In this document: positions 22,819-36,100 of the stretch, piece by piece
How the letters are laid out: each line of letters begins with the position of its first letter
Numbering within the stretch: the first letter of the stretch is position 1
Source: Strigops habroptila
Lineage: Eukaryota; Chordata; Aves; Psittaciformes; Psittacidae
Direction: 5' to 3'
Assembly: GCF_004027225.2 (NCBI RefSeq)
Contig: NC_044282.2
Span: 48,018,576 to 48,082,575 of the forward strand
Length of the DNA: 64,000 bases
Program-made: the position numbers and the translations under genes
The notes under the pieces: model-generated
Databases searched by the model: none
What the model saw: only the letters and a program-made list of their open reading frames with translations
What the model was told of the DNA's origin: nothing

Positions 22819-25800
22819 TCAAATTAATGTAGATGAGCAGGTAGGTGTACTGACTGCAGCAGATGTGACAGAGGGCCCTTTCAGCCAAGAGCAGATCATT
22901 TTGCTTGCTTTTTCTTTCTTTTTCTAGTGTAAGAATTTGCTGCGTGCATTACCTGGTGAGAGACATGGTGGTGCAGTGTTCTGAAATAACGTGGTGATAA
23001 GCAAACCGAGTGTTGCCTTTACTGATTTTAATGCCAATTAAGCAGTGCCTCTTCAGTACATAGATATATATGAGTACAAGTTGTCAGGTACATTCACATT
23101 GAAACAGCATTTCATGTTCAGTGTATAAAAGCAATTCATCAGGAAGGCTCTGCTGCACTTCACAGTACAGAGAGAGCAGAGAACCAATATTCCAATATTC
23201 TTTAACATAATTAAGTAGATACACAGCTAAGGAATTACAGTAAAGAAGTAGTTTGCGCACTAATCTTAAAAGTACGTAGAAAAATGTTTTCATTTAAATA
23301 ATATTTTATTATCCATTATCAAGTTATTTAAGAGTTCCTTCATTGAAATATTTTAGACTATAATTTTAAATACCTTGCTACAATAATAATAAAACACACA
23401 GGACTGGGAAATGGGATTTAAAAGATTCTTTCTAAGCAGAGGGGAAAAAAACCCCGCACATTACTAGAAGACTAAACAGGTAATGCACGTAATAGATGTA
23501 TAAATTGTTTTATGGAGAACTACAGCCCTGTGGTTGCTGTTTTGCAAGCTTAGAACATAAGCTTTCCCATTACTATCAATGTTATAATTTTCTAGGTAAT
23601 TAATTTTGGTTATCTGTTAGAGAAATGTCCTGTAGGAGATGATAACTTCAAGCAGGATATTTCAGTACTCTTAATGACTGTTTGGAGACAGAGTTTTGCT
23701 CTTTAGTGTGGCATATCTCAGATGCCACACTAAGAGAAAGGCAAAGTCACAGAAAGGTTCATTTCCTTGATGGATCAAAGGAGGCAGAAAAACACATGAT
23801 GATCACGAGGGAATTAGACAACTTTGAGATCACATGGCACCTCACACAGGACCAGGAAGGGGAATGGCAGGGGAGACATGAATTGCTGTAGCTGTGTTAA
23901 CCACCAGAGCACGCACCACACTCTCCATATACCACAGCATGTGGTTCTGCATGCTCCTTCCCTCCTCCACCCCCACTGCTGCTTCATCCAGCCTGACAAA
24001 ATGTGTCATGGGGGAAAGAAAGATTAAAAAGTCACAGTAGAACCAGAAAATGTGATAACAGAAAACATTCAGTAGGACATTGTTTAAGCATTAACATCAT
24101 GTTTCATTGATAATTTTCTACTGAAACAATAAACTAAGTAGCATATTTTCCATTTTAATACAAGTAACCAAAGCAAATGAGTCCATATGAAAAAATAAGA
24201 AAAGTGACATTGCTGCAATAAAAATGTTTAGGAAAGAAAGAGTGTATATTATAGAATCTAGAAACCCAACAATTCTTCAGCTTGGATTTTACCGTATTCA
24301 CTATAATATACATGTGGACAGGAGCATCTCTGACAGCCAGCACCACTGCAGCAAGTAACGTTTCTCATGTGTTAACACTAGCATCAGCTAACACAATTCT
24401 ATATTTAAGATACTTATGACAACATAACATTTCTAAAATTAATCATGCAAAGCATTTCCATGGCTTGAGACTGCAGCAAGGATCCAGTGAGAACTGTGCT
24501 TGGTTTGAGATTGGGAAGAACTGCCTTACTAGGTGATGAGGTTTACTATACCTTTCAGACCACTAGTCTGTGGGTAGAAATATATCATGTGCATACTCAA
24601 ACATCAGCTAATTCTGTTTTCATTATTAAAACATATAGTCTAAAGGAACAAGAAAAAAGGAGGATTTGGCAATAATCACTATTTATGTGAATGCCTTCAC
24701 ACACATCTATACATTAGGTTTTTTGCATAACTTCTGGAAAGTCCTTGTTTTGTGTCCTAGGGAACACCATGATTGAAAAGAACTAGAATAATCACAGTTA
24801 TGAGCATTGAATGCTAGCCTAGAAAGGCAAAAGAACAAACAAACAAACAAGGCTGCAAAAAATTCCCCATAGAATCGTTATTTCAGCTACAAATCTTCTC
24901 AGCGTCTTTTTCTGGAGAGCTTTCAGTAGAGACTCTCCTCCTCCACACATGTATTGCTTTTTTATGTATCACTATAAATGTTAAAGCAAAGGAAGATGAA
25001 TCCTTGGCTAATCTAAAGAGTCTATAAATTTAGAGCCTTAGACCATGACCTGCACATTAGCTACCTGAAGCATGATTTAAATGGAACAGTTCAAGTCCAA
25101 GACTATGATTCAGGATGTCTTCCGTCAGCTGCTTCTACCTAGTCCTGGAGATACTTAAACCCATTAGGGGTCTTCATTTCATGTTCTTGGAAGTGTCAAG
25201 GGCTCTGCTTCTGTGCATGACCAGATCTGCCTGGCACAGCACCCCAAAACCCCCTCAGTTTAGGACAGATTATGTGGAAAACCAAGGGCATCCTTCTGTT
25301 TCATTTCTTGTGGGGCTTCATTTCCACTTGATATGCAGAAACATGACCAGAAATAAAGGAGCAGTAGTGAACAGATTGCCTTAGTGCTGTATGACAACGT
25401 AGCAACTAGATCACTCAGGTGGAAAATGAGAACTGGATGCACCGTGTGCTCTATGAGGGGGTTAAATTCCCGCTTGCAGAGATGCCACTCAAAGGCAGGT
25501 ACCAAGTGTTAAGACACTCGGTTCCTTCAGAGGGCTCTGCAGAACACTTACTCCACATGATCTATGACATACTCCCAATATCTTAGCCAACTTTAAAGGC
25601 AACATAAGGCGAACTCACAACTTAGTAAGGACTGAAAGCCACAGCTATATTCTACCAAGGAATAAGCATCCTCGGGGAGGAAGAATCACTACCTTGTGGA
25701 CAAACTCCTTCACCGCTTGAGTGTTTCTTAAATAAAGCATCTGGGGAAATCCGAAAAACGAGAGTTTCCTAAAAGTTTCTTTAATTACTCCAAAACCTTC

Positions 25801-25969
25801 AGACTTGCTAAAGGAAATCAGTGTTTAATAAAACCGATGGACTCTGCCTTATTTTTTGCGAGTTTATAAGACAGCAAAAAGATGAGAAGCTGCAGGATTC
25901 AGAGCCATTCCCGGCTGTTGGGGGCTGGTCTCACCCGGTGCCACGATCCTCCCCGCACCGAGAAGGAGG

Positions 25970-26330
25970 TTGTAGCCCTTCGCCTCCCTTCAGCGTGGAT
26001 CCGGCGGCTGCCCCCCTCACTCCCCGCCCCGCCCCGCCCCGGCCCTGCCTCGGCCGCCTCACCGAGCATGTCCGCGCCGCCCCACCGGGAGCCGCCGCCA
26101 CCGGGCTGGCAGCAGCAGGACGGCGGGCAGGGAGCGGCGGCGCGCAGGTGAGGCGGCGGGCAGCGGGCGGAGCTCCCCCCCGCCGGCAGGGCTCAGTGAG
26201 GGGGCAGCCCCGCACCGCGCCCCCCGGCGCTGCGCCGGCCCCGGGCACAGCCGGGTGCGTGGGAGGCAGATGCCGCATCTTCGCTCATGTCCGTCGCACC
26301 TGAGGGCAGAGGGGTGCCAGGCTCCGGGAG
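25970..26330. promoter_or_regulatory. CpG-island promoter of ATP6V1C2
   Basis: A compact GC-rich block with dense CpG lies about 0.7-1.1 kb upstream of the ATP6V1C2 start codon. It ends in a strong splice donor, cgcgcag followed by gtgagg, at 26147/26148, which is consistent with a noncoding first exon. The transcription start was not determined. Confidence 0.7.
26068..26147 (+). other. ATP6V1C2: Probable ATP6V1C2 5' UTR exon 1 (3' part) carrying an upstream ORF
   Basis: This part of the island ends at donor gtgagg. An ATG at 26068 opens 26 codons plus two bases to the donor. Splicing to 27007 would add four codons and a TGA at 27017-27019, 17 nt before the main ATG. The exon assignment is inferred from position and donor quality. 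Confidence 0.5.
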
Positions 26331-27006
26331 GGCTTCCGAGAGCAGCGGGAGATTTCCATGTGACTTCTGCGCCTCGCTGTCCTGCCCTGAGCTGCTCTGT
26401 TAACACCGGAGTAGTTGTCGTCCGTGGATTCTCTGTATTGCCTACGTTGTTGTGCTGATACCGCCTCTGTGCACCGCGACCTGCCTTCCTCCCGCTCCTT
26501 CCTATCCAGCCTGGGAAGTAAAACACATGGGAAAGCAATATTCCATTTTGCTAGCCGCATCTTTTGCAGCCTATGTGTTCGGCAGAGGTCTTTTCACACC
26601 TTGCTTTCACTTTTTGCCTACCAGTGTCCAAAAATTCGAAAGAATATTAAGCACAAACAGTTGTATTTGGGGTGTTTAGTCAAGTCTCCGAACTCCACAC
26701 TGGGGACTGGACTTACAGTGCTAGATGAATGGAACAGGCTGGGAAGTAAAAGGGGAGGAGGAAGCTTTGTTTTTTCATTCAGAAACTGGATGGAACAACC
26801 CTGAGAAAGGAGGAACAGCCGCACTCTTTCTGTGACATTCTGGAGAAGGTTATGTTCCATCTCAGCCTGAGACACAGGACTGACTCACTCTCCTGGTGTT
26901 TCTGGAAAAATAATCAGTGATCCATCCTAACTCCTTCTGTTCTTAGGGGAGAGCCTGTTTTGTGTGGGGCTCTTTTTAGACACTTACCTGCTTTGTGTTT
27001 TTACAG

Positions 27007-27165
27007 TGACCAGGAGTGAAGGGAAAATACTAGATCATGTCGGAGTTCTGGCTAATTTCTGCCCCAGGAGATAAAACAAATCTGCAGGCATGGGAGAGGA
27101 TGAACACGGTGACGTCTAAATCCAACCTGTCCAGCAACAGCAAATTCCATATTCCAGACTTAAAG
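27007..27165 (+). CDS. ATP6V1C2: ATP6V1C2 exon with start codon (CDS from 27037)
   Basis: The acceptor tttttacag precedes 27007. Thirty nt of 5' UTR come before the ATG at 27037. Residues 1-43 include [20 protein letters not shown] and [20 protein letters not shown]. The donor is gtaaat. Confidence 0.94.
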
Positions 27166-30100
27166 GTAAATGAGGAAGTGGTTTGTATATGGACGATATA
27201 GCATTTTCAGCCAGGGCTAAAGAAATCTGGGTTAAACATGGGATATATCTTTTGGGATAATATGCAGAGAGTAGAAGATTGCATCTGGGGGATGAGTTGT
27301 GGTCAGTCAATTGAAAATTGATCAGAAAGAAAAGTATTCATTGTCACTGTGACCTTCACATTGGAAGGATATACATATGAGGAGTGAAGATGGGTGAGAT
27401 GAGTCAACTAACTAATCTTCTGCGTTCAAGGTGCCATTTGCTCCCAGTTGTGCGAGTCATGCAGCACTGTACATCTTGGATGGCTACTGCAAAGGGAGTA
27501 GCCAAGTACCTAGAACTATGCAAGTAAGACTACTGACAGAGAAAACAGTGCTATAATGCACATTACTCCTTGGGAAATGGATGTGTGTGTTTGTTCAGCT
27601 ACATTACCTAGCTTCATATCAGCATATAAATAGGAAGACTATTAATCCATTATTAATCTTTGCATTATTTAATCCTATTTTATGAGATCTGAGACTTATT
27701 TTTATTTCACTTTTGGCTATGAAAAATCTAAATATCCCGCATTAAAGTCAATGGAGCTACACAAGAACTTGGTTCCTTGGGGATTTACCATCACCAATCA
27801 CTTAACAAAGCTAAGCTTAGTGCATCCAAGATCTGGCTTTAGTCCAAAAAGATTGTTAACAGTTATAACTTGAGCTATTCCAATTGCATAAAGATGCAAG
27901 TAAAAGGGGAACCTGTTCTCAAGTAATAACCGACTGAATTGTCACATGAATGTTTCCGGCTGGGAATGTTGCTTTTTGCATGTGCACCTGAGATTGATAT
28001 GATTTTTACCATCTTGACGTGAGTCTGCTAATGTTAAAGTAAATAAAGCATTTGCAGTATCTATAGGTGCAACCAGCCCATTAATATTCTGCTAATTGTT
28101 CTATGTAAAATTTGTTTCTTCTCCTTCAGCTTGACCCTTCATGGCGTTGCGCTGGCAGCATTACAAGAGAAAGGTTTAGCAATACCATAAGCATGGGACT
28201 ATGACTGTGACAGAGTCATACAAAAAGCAGATGTTGGCATTGGAGGAAAAGGCTTTATGAAAGGCTTAGTCTTTGGTAGTAACAAAGAATGCAGACAGAG
28301 ACCCCCTTTTGAATGAGTGCTGCTTCCCTCATTTGTCTTAGTACGTCTGATTTGTTTGTATGTGTATGGTGTGCATTTCTAGTCACTATTTTATCAGGTT
28401 GAAGACTAGACTATGCAATTGGATGATACAGAAATGAAAACAGGAAGGAAGATACTGATGTATGCCCTTGAAACTACACATACTTTCTTCCTTTATTGGA
28501 AAAGGCTTTTTGTGCCCTAGGTCTCGGGTAAAGGAATTGCTACTATTTTCCACCAAGTGAATAAGGTTCTGCCAAACTGTTGAATTCACCAGGGCAAACA
28601 CAAGTCTGTATCCCTAAGACTCTGCCAACAGAAGCCTTAGGCAGACTTGTGCATCTTTCACCTACTTCTTATCTTTTGCACAGGTGGGGACACTGGATGC
28701 GCTTGTTGGTCTGTCAGATGAGTTGGGAAAACTTGATAGCTTCGCTGAAAGGTAAAATAGATCTTATTTACTACCTACAAATGAGAAACAGACATTGTTT
28801 TTATGGGACAGTATGTCCTTGTGTTCACCTCAGTCTGACTCAGTCCAGCCTGGACTGCAACTGGACTAAAGTGGATCGACTTTGTTTAACCCTTTTGTTG
28901 GTTGTCATGGAGTCATCACAAAGAGTGATCATTCCTTAAAATTTAGGTGAATTAAATCTGTGATGGTTTTGTCTGCACAGCAATCTGTTTGAGTGGCAGT
29001 GTGAGGGAAGCTGTTTCTCAAAAGGAAACTGCTGAAAAGGGTTCTTTTATTTTTTTATTTAAGAACATCCTCCCACCTCATCCATAAACTTAGATTAGTA
29101 AAACAGCATTTAGAGAATATGAAGCCCTCCCTGATCTTATTTTCCCGGACTAGTTCTATTGAGCCTTCTGCCCTTTTCAACCAAGTACAGGAGTTCTGAG
29201 GGGTAAGTTGTTCTGAATGAAACCTGGACCTCTCCCTCTCAGGCTTTTAAACTCCTTGAAAGCCAGAATATTGACTCACATTGTATCAAACCTATTTATG
29301 CAAAGGCTCACATGATCTCCTTGCTGATCATTGCTCAATTTGTCTTTTGGGCCAAACTGACCTGGGTGTACAAAGAATAATATAGTACAGCAAGCTGAGA
29401 AAATGTCAGGTTGTAAGATACTTCATGGCACAAAGTAGACTTTGTTGTTGAGGCCATGAAAGTGTAAGCTGCTGGGGGTTCTGGGTCTTGATCACAGAGG
29501 CGTGTTAGCTCTGGGGCTTTTTGCTCTCTTCCCCCAGCCAGGAGTGATAAGGATTTGCTTGTCTAAATATGCTCGATACTTTCATAGATTTTCTCTGGCA
29601 GTTGCAAACACACACTGATATAAACTGTTTACAATTATGCTAGGCAGTTTAGTTAAAAGTAAGTCTGCTAGAATACGTTTCTCCAAAGGATTTTTTACTC
29701 TACTGGTGCTACAGCAGGACTGTATTAGGACGATCACATTTGATCCTGCTGGGTTGCACACAACATTGATCTTTTAAGAATATGATTCATACCTTGAATT
29801 AGAAGGGACTCATAAGGATCATTGAGTTCAACTCCCTGCTCCCCAGAGGGCTACCTAAAACTAAATCATTTTCCAGGATTTGTAGCAGGACAGAGCAATT
29901 TAATTCATATATATAAAAAAACCCCAAACAAACCTTTTCGATTGTGATCCTGCAAAAAAACCTGCCACAAATTCTTTATAAGCATGATCAGGCCTCTGGT
30001 TTATATTGCAGAGATTCTTCATGAAGCAGGAACGGGGGCAAATTTGGGGAAAGACAGTGCCAGAGTGCCAGTACCTGCTATATATTCTAATGGAACATGT

Positions 30101-33100
30101 CTCTACTCAGGGCAGCAGATAGGCAAGCAACTGTGTGATCTGTTTTGAGGACTGCCAAAAACCATGCAGAACTGATATTCAGAAGGGCTTAACTAATACC
30201 CAGCTTTCTGAAGAATTAGGACTTCCGAAAAGCTGACTGCAGGATCTGTGTAAGATCACAGATGGTAGTTTTAAGTGAAATGTCAATATGGGCTCCTTAG
30301 GCTCTCTGGCTCCTTCAGTTATCTATGTCTTAACTCGACAACATGGTACAGCTCCTTGTTCAAGCTGAATGCCACTTTACTCCACGAGTTGTCCGTTTAA
30401 TGCATGTAATGACTCTTACTGTGCTATAGGCACAAGTAAAGGGGTCAGTGAGGCCCCTCCTCTTAACATGCTGATTTGATGACTTTTCCAATTTGTCTTA
30501 TTTGCCTATTAAGCTAGGTAACCAAGAAGGCTCAAAAGGTTTTAAAAATAAGAAAAATGTGTTGAAAAATAAGAAAAATGCATTAAAGTAATAACAGAGA
30601 ATAATCCACACAAATCTATCATGTCCTACAAGGACATAAAAAGCATTTTGTGTTAAATAAATGCTCAAGGCTATGAGCCTAAACAGTGGTTCAGGGGTTA
30701 AAATGCCAAGCACTCTCGTGGCATCCAGAGGGCTAGAAGCCTGTTCAAATGACCTGAGCATTTATGTTCCTGCTTCTCTGAAAGAGCTACCTGCTGAACT
30801 GTTGCTGGGTAAACACAACTGCCCGTAAAGCCAGGCAGTGCAAACCTGTCAGCGCTGCCTTCTGCCAGGACAGCAAAGAAGGGGCAGGAGTTTGCAGGAT
30901 CTATTGTTTCCACATACTTTTATTATTTATTTACACAGGGAGGCAGAGTGTTTTTCCATGTCACCCTTAGTAGCACGGAGCTCTCTGAACCTGACAGTCC
31001 TCTCGGTCACTCTTATCCTGGGGGTTCTCCTGGCTACTTGGTCGGTGGAGCATTCTGCAGCAGCATCAGATTGCAGGGCTTCTGCTCCCTGCAGTATTTT
31101 GGAGGCCAAGCTAGTGGTGCCCTTTAACACACAGTTAACATTTAAAGAGTGGTAGAATTTTTTTTTTTTTGGACTTTTTTTTTTTTTTTTAAAGTAATGG
31201 CATTGCAGCAATTCCAAAAGCAAAATATGAGAGTCTTCCAAGCCATAATAATAGGCTAAATGGAGTTATTCTCTTTACAGGTTTTTATTACTACTTCTCA
31301 AGGCAGTTTAGCTGAAACCCTCTCCCTTTATAATTCATTATTTGAGGATTATATGTGCTCGAGGTCTCATCTAAAGGCAGAGGTTTAAGGGTTGGATGCG
31401 AAAGCTGCTTGCTGCTGGATGTCTCTCTAGGTGATGGGGCTTCTATGGAGGTCTGATTCCTCTCACTTGCCTCAGACATCAGTGGTGTACAGGATGTTTG
31501 TTCTGTCTTTGCGTGGGGAATGTATTGGATGAGCGAATCCCACTTGCATTTCACAGGATGCAAGGCAAGGCACAGGCATTAAGCCAGGACTGGAGAACAT
31601 TTCTCTGTCCCAATGTATACATACATTCTGGCTGTATCCTGTTGCAAGGGCCTAGCCTGGGCAGCTACGACTGCCAGGTGCATGAGAGCACATACCTGTC
31701 CCACCATCTATACCTGTGGAGAGAGACCAGAGCTAAATGTCTCCCAGCTATCAGGTTAGCCACCAGCTGCACTCCACAGTAATGAAAGCAGTTCAGGCCC
31801 CTGGGAAAAGCTGCTGGCTTGTACACTTTTCTGTTGGCTACTTTCTCTGTAATGTCTTTATCCTCCTGGTATACCGATCTTACCAACTGGGCTGGAGTCC
31901 TGTCTTGTTCCAAGTTCCTTTGGCTTCCTGAGCATTGTGAAGGAGCCAAAAATCAGCTGTGTCTGCAAGCTGAAAATTGCAGACACAGATAAGTGCTTGG
32001 CAAGGTCGCAGCTGATGGGGAACCTCGGTGTGGAACCCTGCACCCTCCCTGCAGACCGCTCACAGTGAGGGGCTCTGTTCAAATCACTGCGCTGAATCAG
32101 GCAGAAGGAGGTTTTGAATCTAATTCTCCCACACCTTAAAGGAGTGTCTTGTCTACCATGATAAAGAGAGGAAGAGTCCCCTAAAGAAGAGGAATAAGAA
32201 GGAACTTCTCTCTGTCGATCAAGGGAACGCTGTAATTTTCCTGAGTACTTTGTAAGAACCTTATCTCAGCAAGCACTAGGGGTTTATTTAGCATCCCATG
32301 GAATAGATTTTCAGCCAGTGTTGCCTGTATGTAAACTCTTGTTCCTCCATCACCTTTGGAGTTTTAAACGTGGGTTTCTTGTCTGGTTTCTGCTATGTGT
32401 ATCATAAGTGTACAGAAGACTGAACCGTGATCTTCTGGAAGTTTAGAGCGTGGTGGAAAAGATACTGCCTGTGTGTTTGCGGAGATCAATGTATTTAGAA
32501 ATAAGGCATTTGGTTCTGCAATATGCCATAGATGGTTGATCTTAATTTGAATTGCAAATTGAACTGCCTTGCTTTAGAAGTGTTTTGTTTGGGCATCTCC
32601 ATGTTTGTCAGATCATTGTGGCAACTGCTTTATATTCATTTCTTCACTAACAAATCTTCTCTTTTTATACCTAAGCGTAATAAAGAAAATAGCCCAGTAC
32701 ATAGGAGAAGTTATGGAGGACTCAAAAGATAAAGTCCAGGAAAATCTTCTGGCCAATGGAGGTAGGTTCTGTGAATGTGGGTTTTTTATTTGCTTCAGAA
32801 TATGAACATGTGGCATTGAAACATGCACACATTAGGAAGGACAACCAGCAGCAACATTTTTAAAGAACACATCTAGCCGGCTCCTTTTTTTCTCAAAGAT
32901 AGCAGAAGCTTTATCCAGCACCAACTTTGCTTCCAGAGCAGTGTTCGGCACCTAATGTTGAACTGATTTCTAACACCAGAGCTGAGGAGTGAAGAGGAAA
33001 GCAGGAGACATCTTTCTTCACTTCTAAAATGGCCTAGCACCTTCCTGTGCCCTGTATGGGCTTGATCTCTTACAGGCAGCTAAATCTCATTTTGTATGGC

Positions 33101-36100
33101 TGCACAACATCTGTCAGTGGTCTGTCAGTGATTTGCCTTCCCTCCTACAGTGCTGGGGTAGGTCACGTTGTTAACTGTGGATTTCTGACATCACAGCTGG
33201 ATGTGGGGCAACAGCTCCAAAAGATGGAGCCAGGGCTGCACTCACAAGGTTGTGCCAGAGGCCAGCAGGACATGCAGGTGCTACTCCTGTTAGGGGGGAA
33301 ATGCACTCCAGTGGAGTCCTGCGAGCCCTGGCTGGCAGCAGTTGTGTGGCAGAGAAGAGCAGACAGTGACAGCAGGGGCGCTTCTCACATGCCAAAGGAC
33401 TGTGGGAGCCTGCTGCCTTCCAGTACTCTCCCCTACATCATCTCTACGTAGTCAATGCATTGTTTTTATAACCTCCATGAAGTAATTTTCCCTGTTTGTT
33501 ATCTAGTATGGTTCTCAAGGCTCTGAAGGGAGCCTGTGTCACAGACAAAATTAACATTTAGAAACTGATGGCTTCTAGATCTCCCCACATTTCATTAGAC
33601 CCTGAGTGTGTTTCAGAGCAAATTCTTCCCCAGCTATTCTGGAAAAGTACAACAAAATTGGATTTGTTACAGATGCTAATTACAGGCTTGTAGAATGATG
33701 CTTTCACATAAACTAAGAATGCACACTCCATCACCCTTCGACTGTCTGCAATGTACTTCAGATCTGATGAGTACAGAACGGGGAGGAAGTTCTTTTAGAA
33801 ATGTCCTCCTTGCATGACATAAGACTGACATTTGATGAGCACGACTGTTTGCCAAATATGATAATCCCACTTACTGTGTTTCAGGACTAAAGGATAAAAT
33901 GAAATGTCTCAAAAGTATGTTGGGGATTGATGATTGCTGTGTTGTTACAAGCATGCATCTGTGTGTACTAGTGCTAGAGAAAAGTCTTGGTCTGGTTGTA
34001 GAGATACAGTGATCAGGTTACGATGGATTTCTCAAGTAACAACCTCGTAGCTTGATCACGATATCCCTATGACTTGAGAAACAACAGGTTTCACTTATTT
34101 CCTTTGTTTCCTCTTTTTACACCAGTTTCTTTCCCTATTAACTCTGCATGTGTTGTAATAGAAGGATGTGAAAATTATTTGTACGTGTTACTAATTTCTG
34201 TCTTCTGTCTGGATTTGGTCATTCAAACAAATCATATTAAACTAAGCCATTAACCTTTCCAAGTTTATTTATTATTATTATCTTAAAAAAATTGAGTCAG
34301 CTTTATTATATGGGACTCCCCTAACATACTTCAGTATCATTCTTTATAAACAACAGCAGCTTTGCTGTACGAATTCTTCCTCCTCCCCTTTCTGGTCAGC
34401 AAAAGCACCCTAAAGTTGAAGACTTCCTTGAGCTCATGAAATCAGAAACAAAATTATAAGGCACGACTTCATGCTGCATGGTCCTGTTTCAGACTATTAG
34501 ACTGTCCCAACTCAGATTTTTGTTTAAGTCACAAGTTTTTTGACTTTACCTCAGTTGTATGTAATCCTGACAGCAGTTTGGTCCAGGAACTGATGAAGAT
34601 GGTGGCTGTGTGTCTAACAATGGTTTGGTTAGATTTGTGTGAAGAAAAATGTGAAGTACTACACCACTTTAAGTGAACACACATGCTACTTTCCAGTGGG
34701 CAACAGTCGGAAGGAGCCACGTGGAGATATCTCTCTTATGTGTGTTTGTGTAATAAAGGGAATTTTAGTATATCACAACAGCAGGAAATGCTTTCTTGCT
34801 TACGATAGTAAAAAATGTGAAATGTAGGTAAAGCTTTTCTTCAAAGATTTGGACCAAATTCTCTTCCATTTATAGTAATGTTAAACCCAAATGAGTTTTA
34901 AAATTTAGTAAGTGGTGGAATAACTCCATTCTTTATAATGAGCTCAAAACAAAGCAAAATGGGGAGCATAACAATTTTGAAGAATTAAGTGTTTTGAAGG
35001 GAAGGTGTTTAATGTTGCCTCTTAGAGCTGGGTGAGTAAATTAGACTTATTAGCAATTCATGCTGTGGGGTTCCTGGGAAGCTGTGAAGGCATTGGGGTA
35101 GGTAGGAAGCATCTCTCCTGGACGGGTGGCTATGTGAAGTCTTCTAGAAGTGACTTGACAGGTTCCATACGTGATGGGTGTCATTCCAGGAGCAGCAGGG
35201 TGCTTGGACTGCTTGGCATTTTAAGCTCAGTTCTGCCAGTGTGTTCGCAGTAGTTTGTGCTATCCCCAAGATGAGGCTGCTGAACTGAACTGCACCAGTG
35301 CCAGCACACTGCTCAGGAGTGAACTTGTAAAGCGGGCTGAGAACTCATGCTGTGCTTAACTGTCTTAACATTTAAATTCTGCTGAGATTCAAGGAATGTG
35401 AGGATAGAAAGGGCACGTGTAGGTCTTCAGGGAACTTTCATATCTCCCAGCTATAAATAGGTCAGTGTCTGTCTTTGAAGAGCCTCCAAATACACTGTTC
35501 TTCTGCTCAGCCCAGTAATACCATATTCTTTACAGTTTTCATTCTCATCCAATTTAGCAAAGCCTAAGCAAGAAAGCCTGGAAGAGAGGCAGCAGGATGA
35601 AATCCTTGTGTCAATCATGTGCTGGAAATGTCCTGTGAACTTCATTGCTCAAGTGTTTTTTACTTCCCTGCCTTTTCCCCAGAGACCATGAGTAAGCTCT
35701 GCTGGAGAACCACATGCACAGGAGTTTTGTGATAGCTCTCTCTGCCAGCCACAGTTGTGCTCCCTTTCCAAACCCTCCCTGTGCAGGCGAAATTGTCTAT
35801 TCCCTATCACACATTAGCAGGAAGGGCTGGATCTTTGCCTCATGACTCCTGTCACCTCCCTACCCCTGGATGTAGGTGAGGTTTACGCAGCTGTGGTTTT
35901 GGAAAGGGGGAGAGCACTATCATGCCAGTGGTCTCTGCCTCCCAGGCAGTTTATCCCTTGCTACGAAGCCTGTTTCCTCCTAGCATAAGACTTTCCATGC
36001 TTTGGAAATCTAATAGGGTAAACTGACTCTGTTGTGGGGTGAGAGAAACCCATGGAAAGGATAGTGCTCTCCTGCCAAGGGTATTCAGTATCACGAGACA

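Larger units (their letters stand above)
21781..25900. other. Intergenic region between NOL10 and ATP6V1C2
   Basis: About 4 kb between two divergently oriented promoters. It holds one clear CR1 3' end (22019-22214) and a protein-like small ORF on the minus strand (22618-22818). Otherwise it is AT-rich sequence in which I recognise no gene or RNA. Confidence 0.6.

Noticed and set aside
25821-26538. Several 80-160 codon frames on both strands in the ATP6V1C2 CpG island
   Set aside because: They overlap one another in several frames and are explained by GC content. Only the short uORF ending at the splice donor was kept, as a finding.
30838-31155. 105-codon plus-strand frame with a hydrophobic stretch
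   Set aside because: It looks briefly like a membrane protein but ends at a poly-T tract, has no family resemblance, and lies inside an intron.
33047-33451. 134-codon plus-strand frame in an ATP6V1C2 intron
   Set aside because: No recognisable domain, no splice context, and composition like the surrounding intron.
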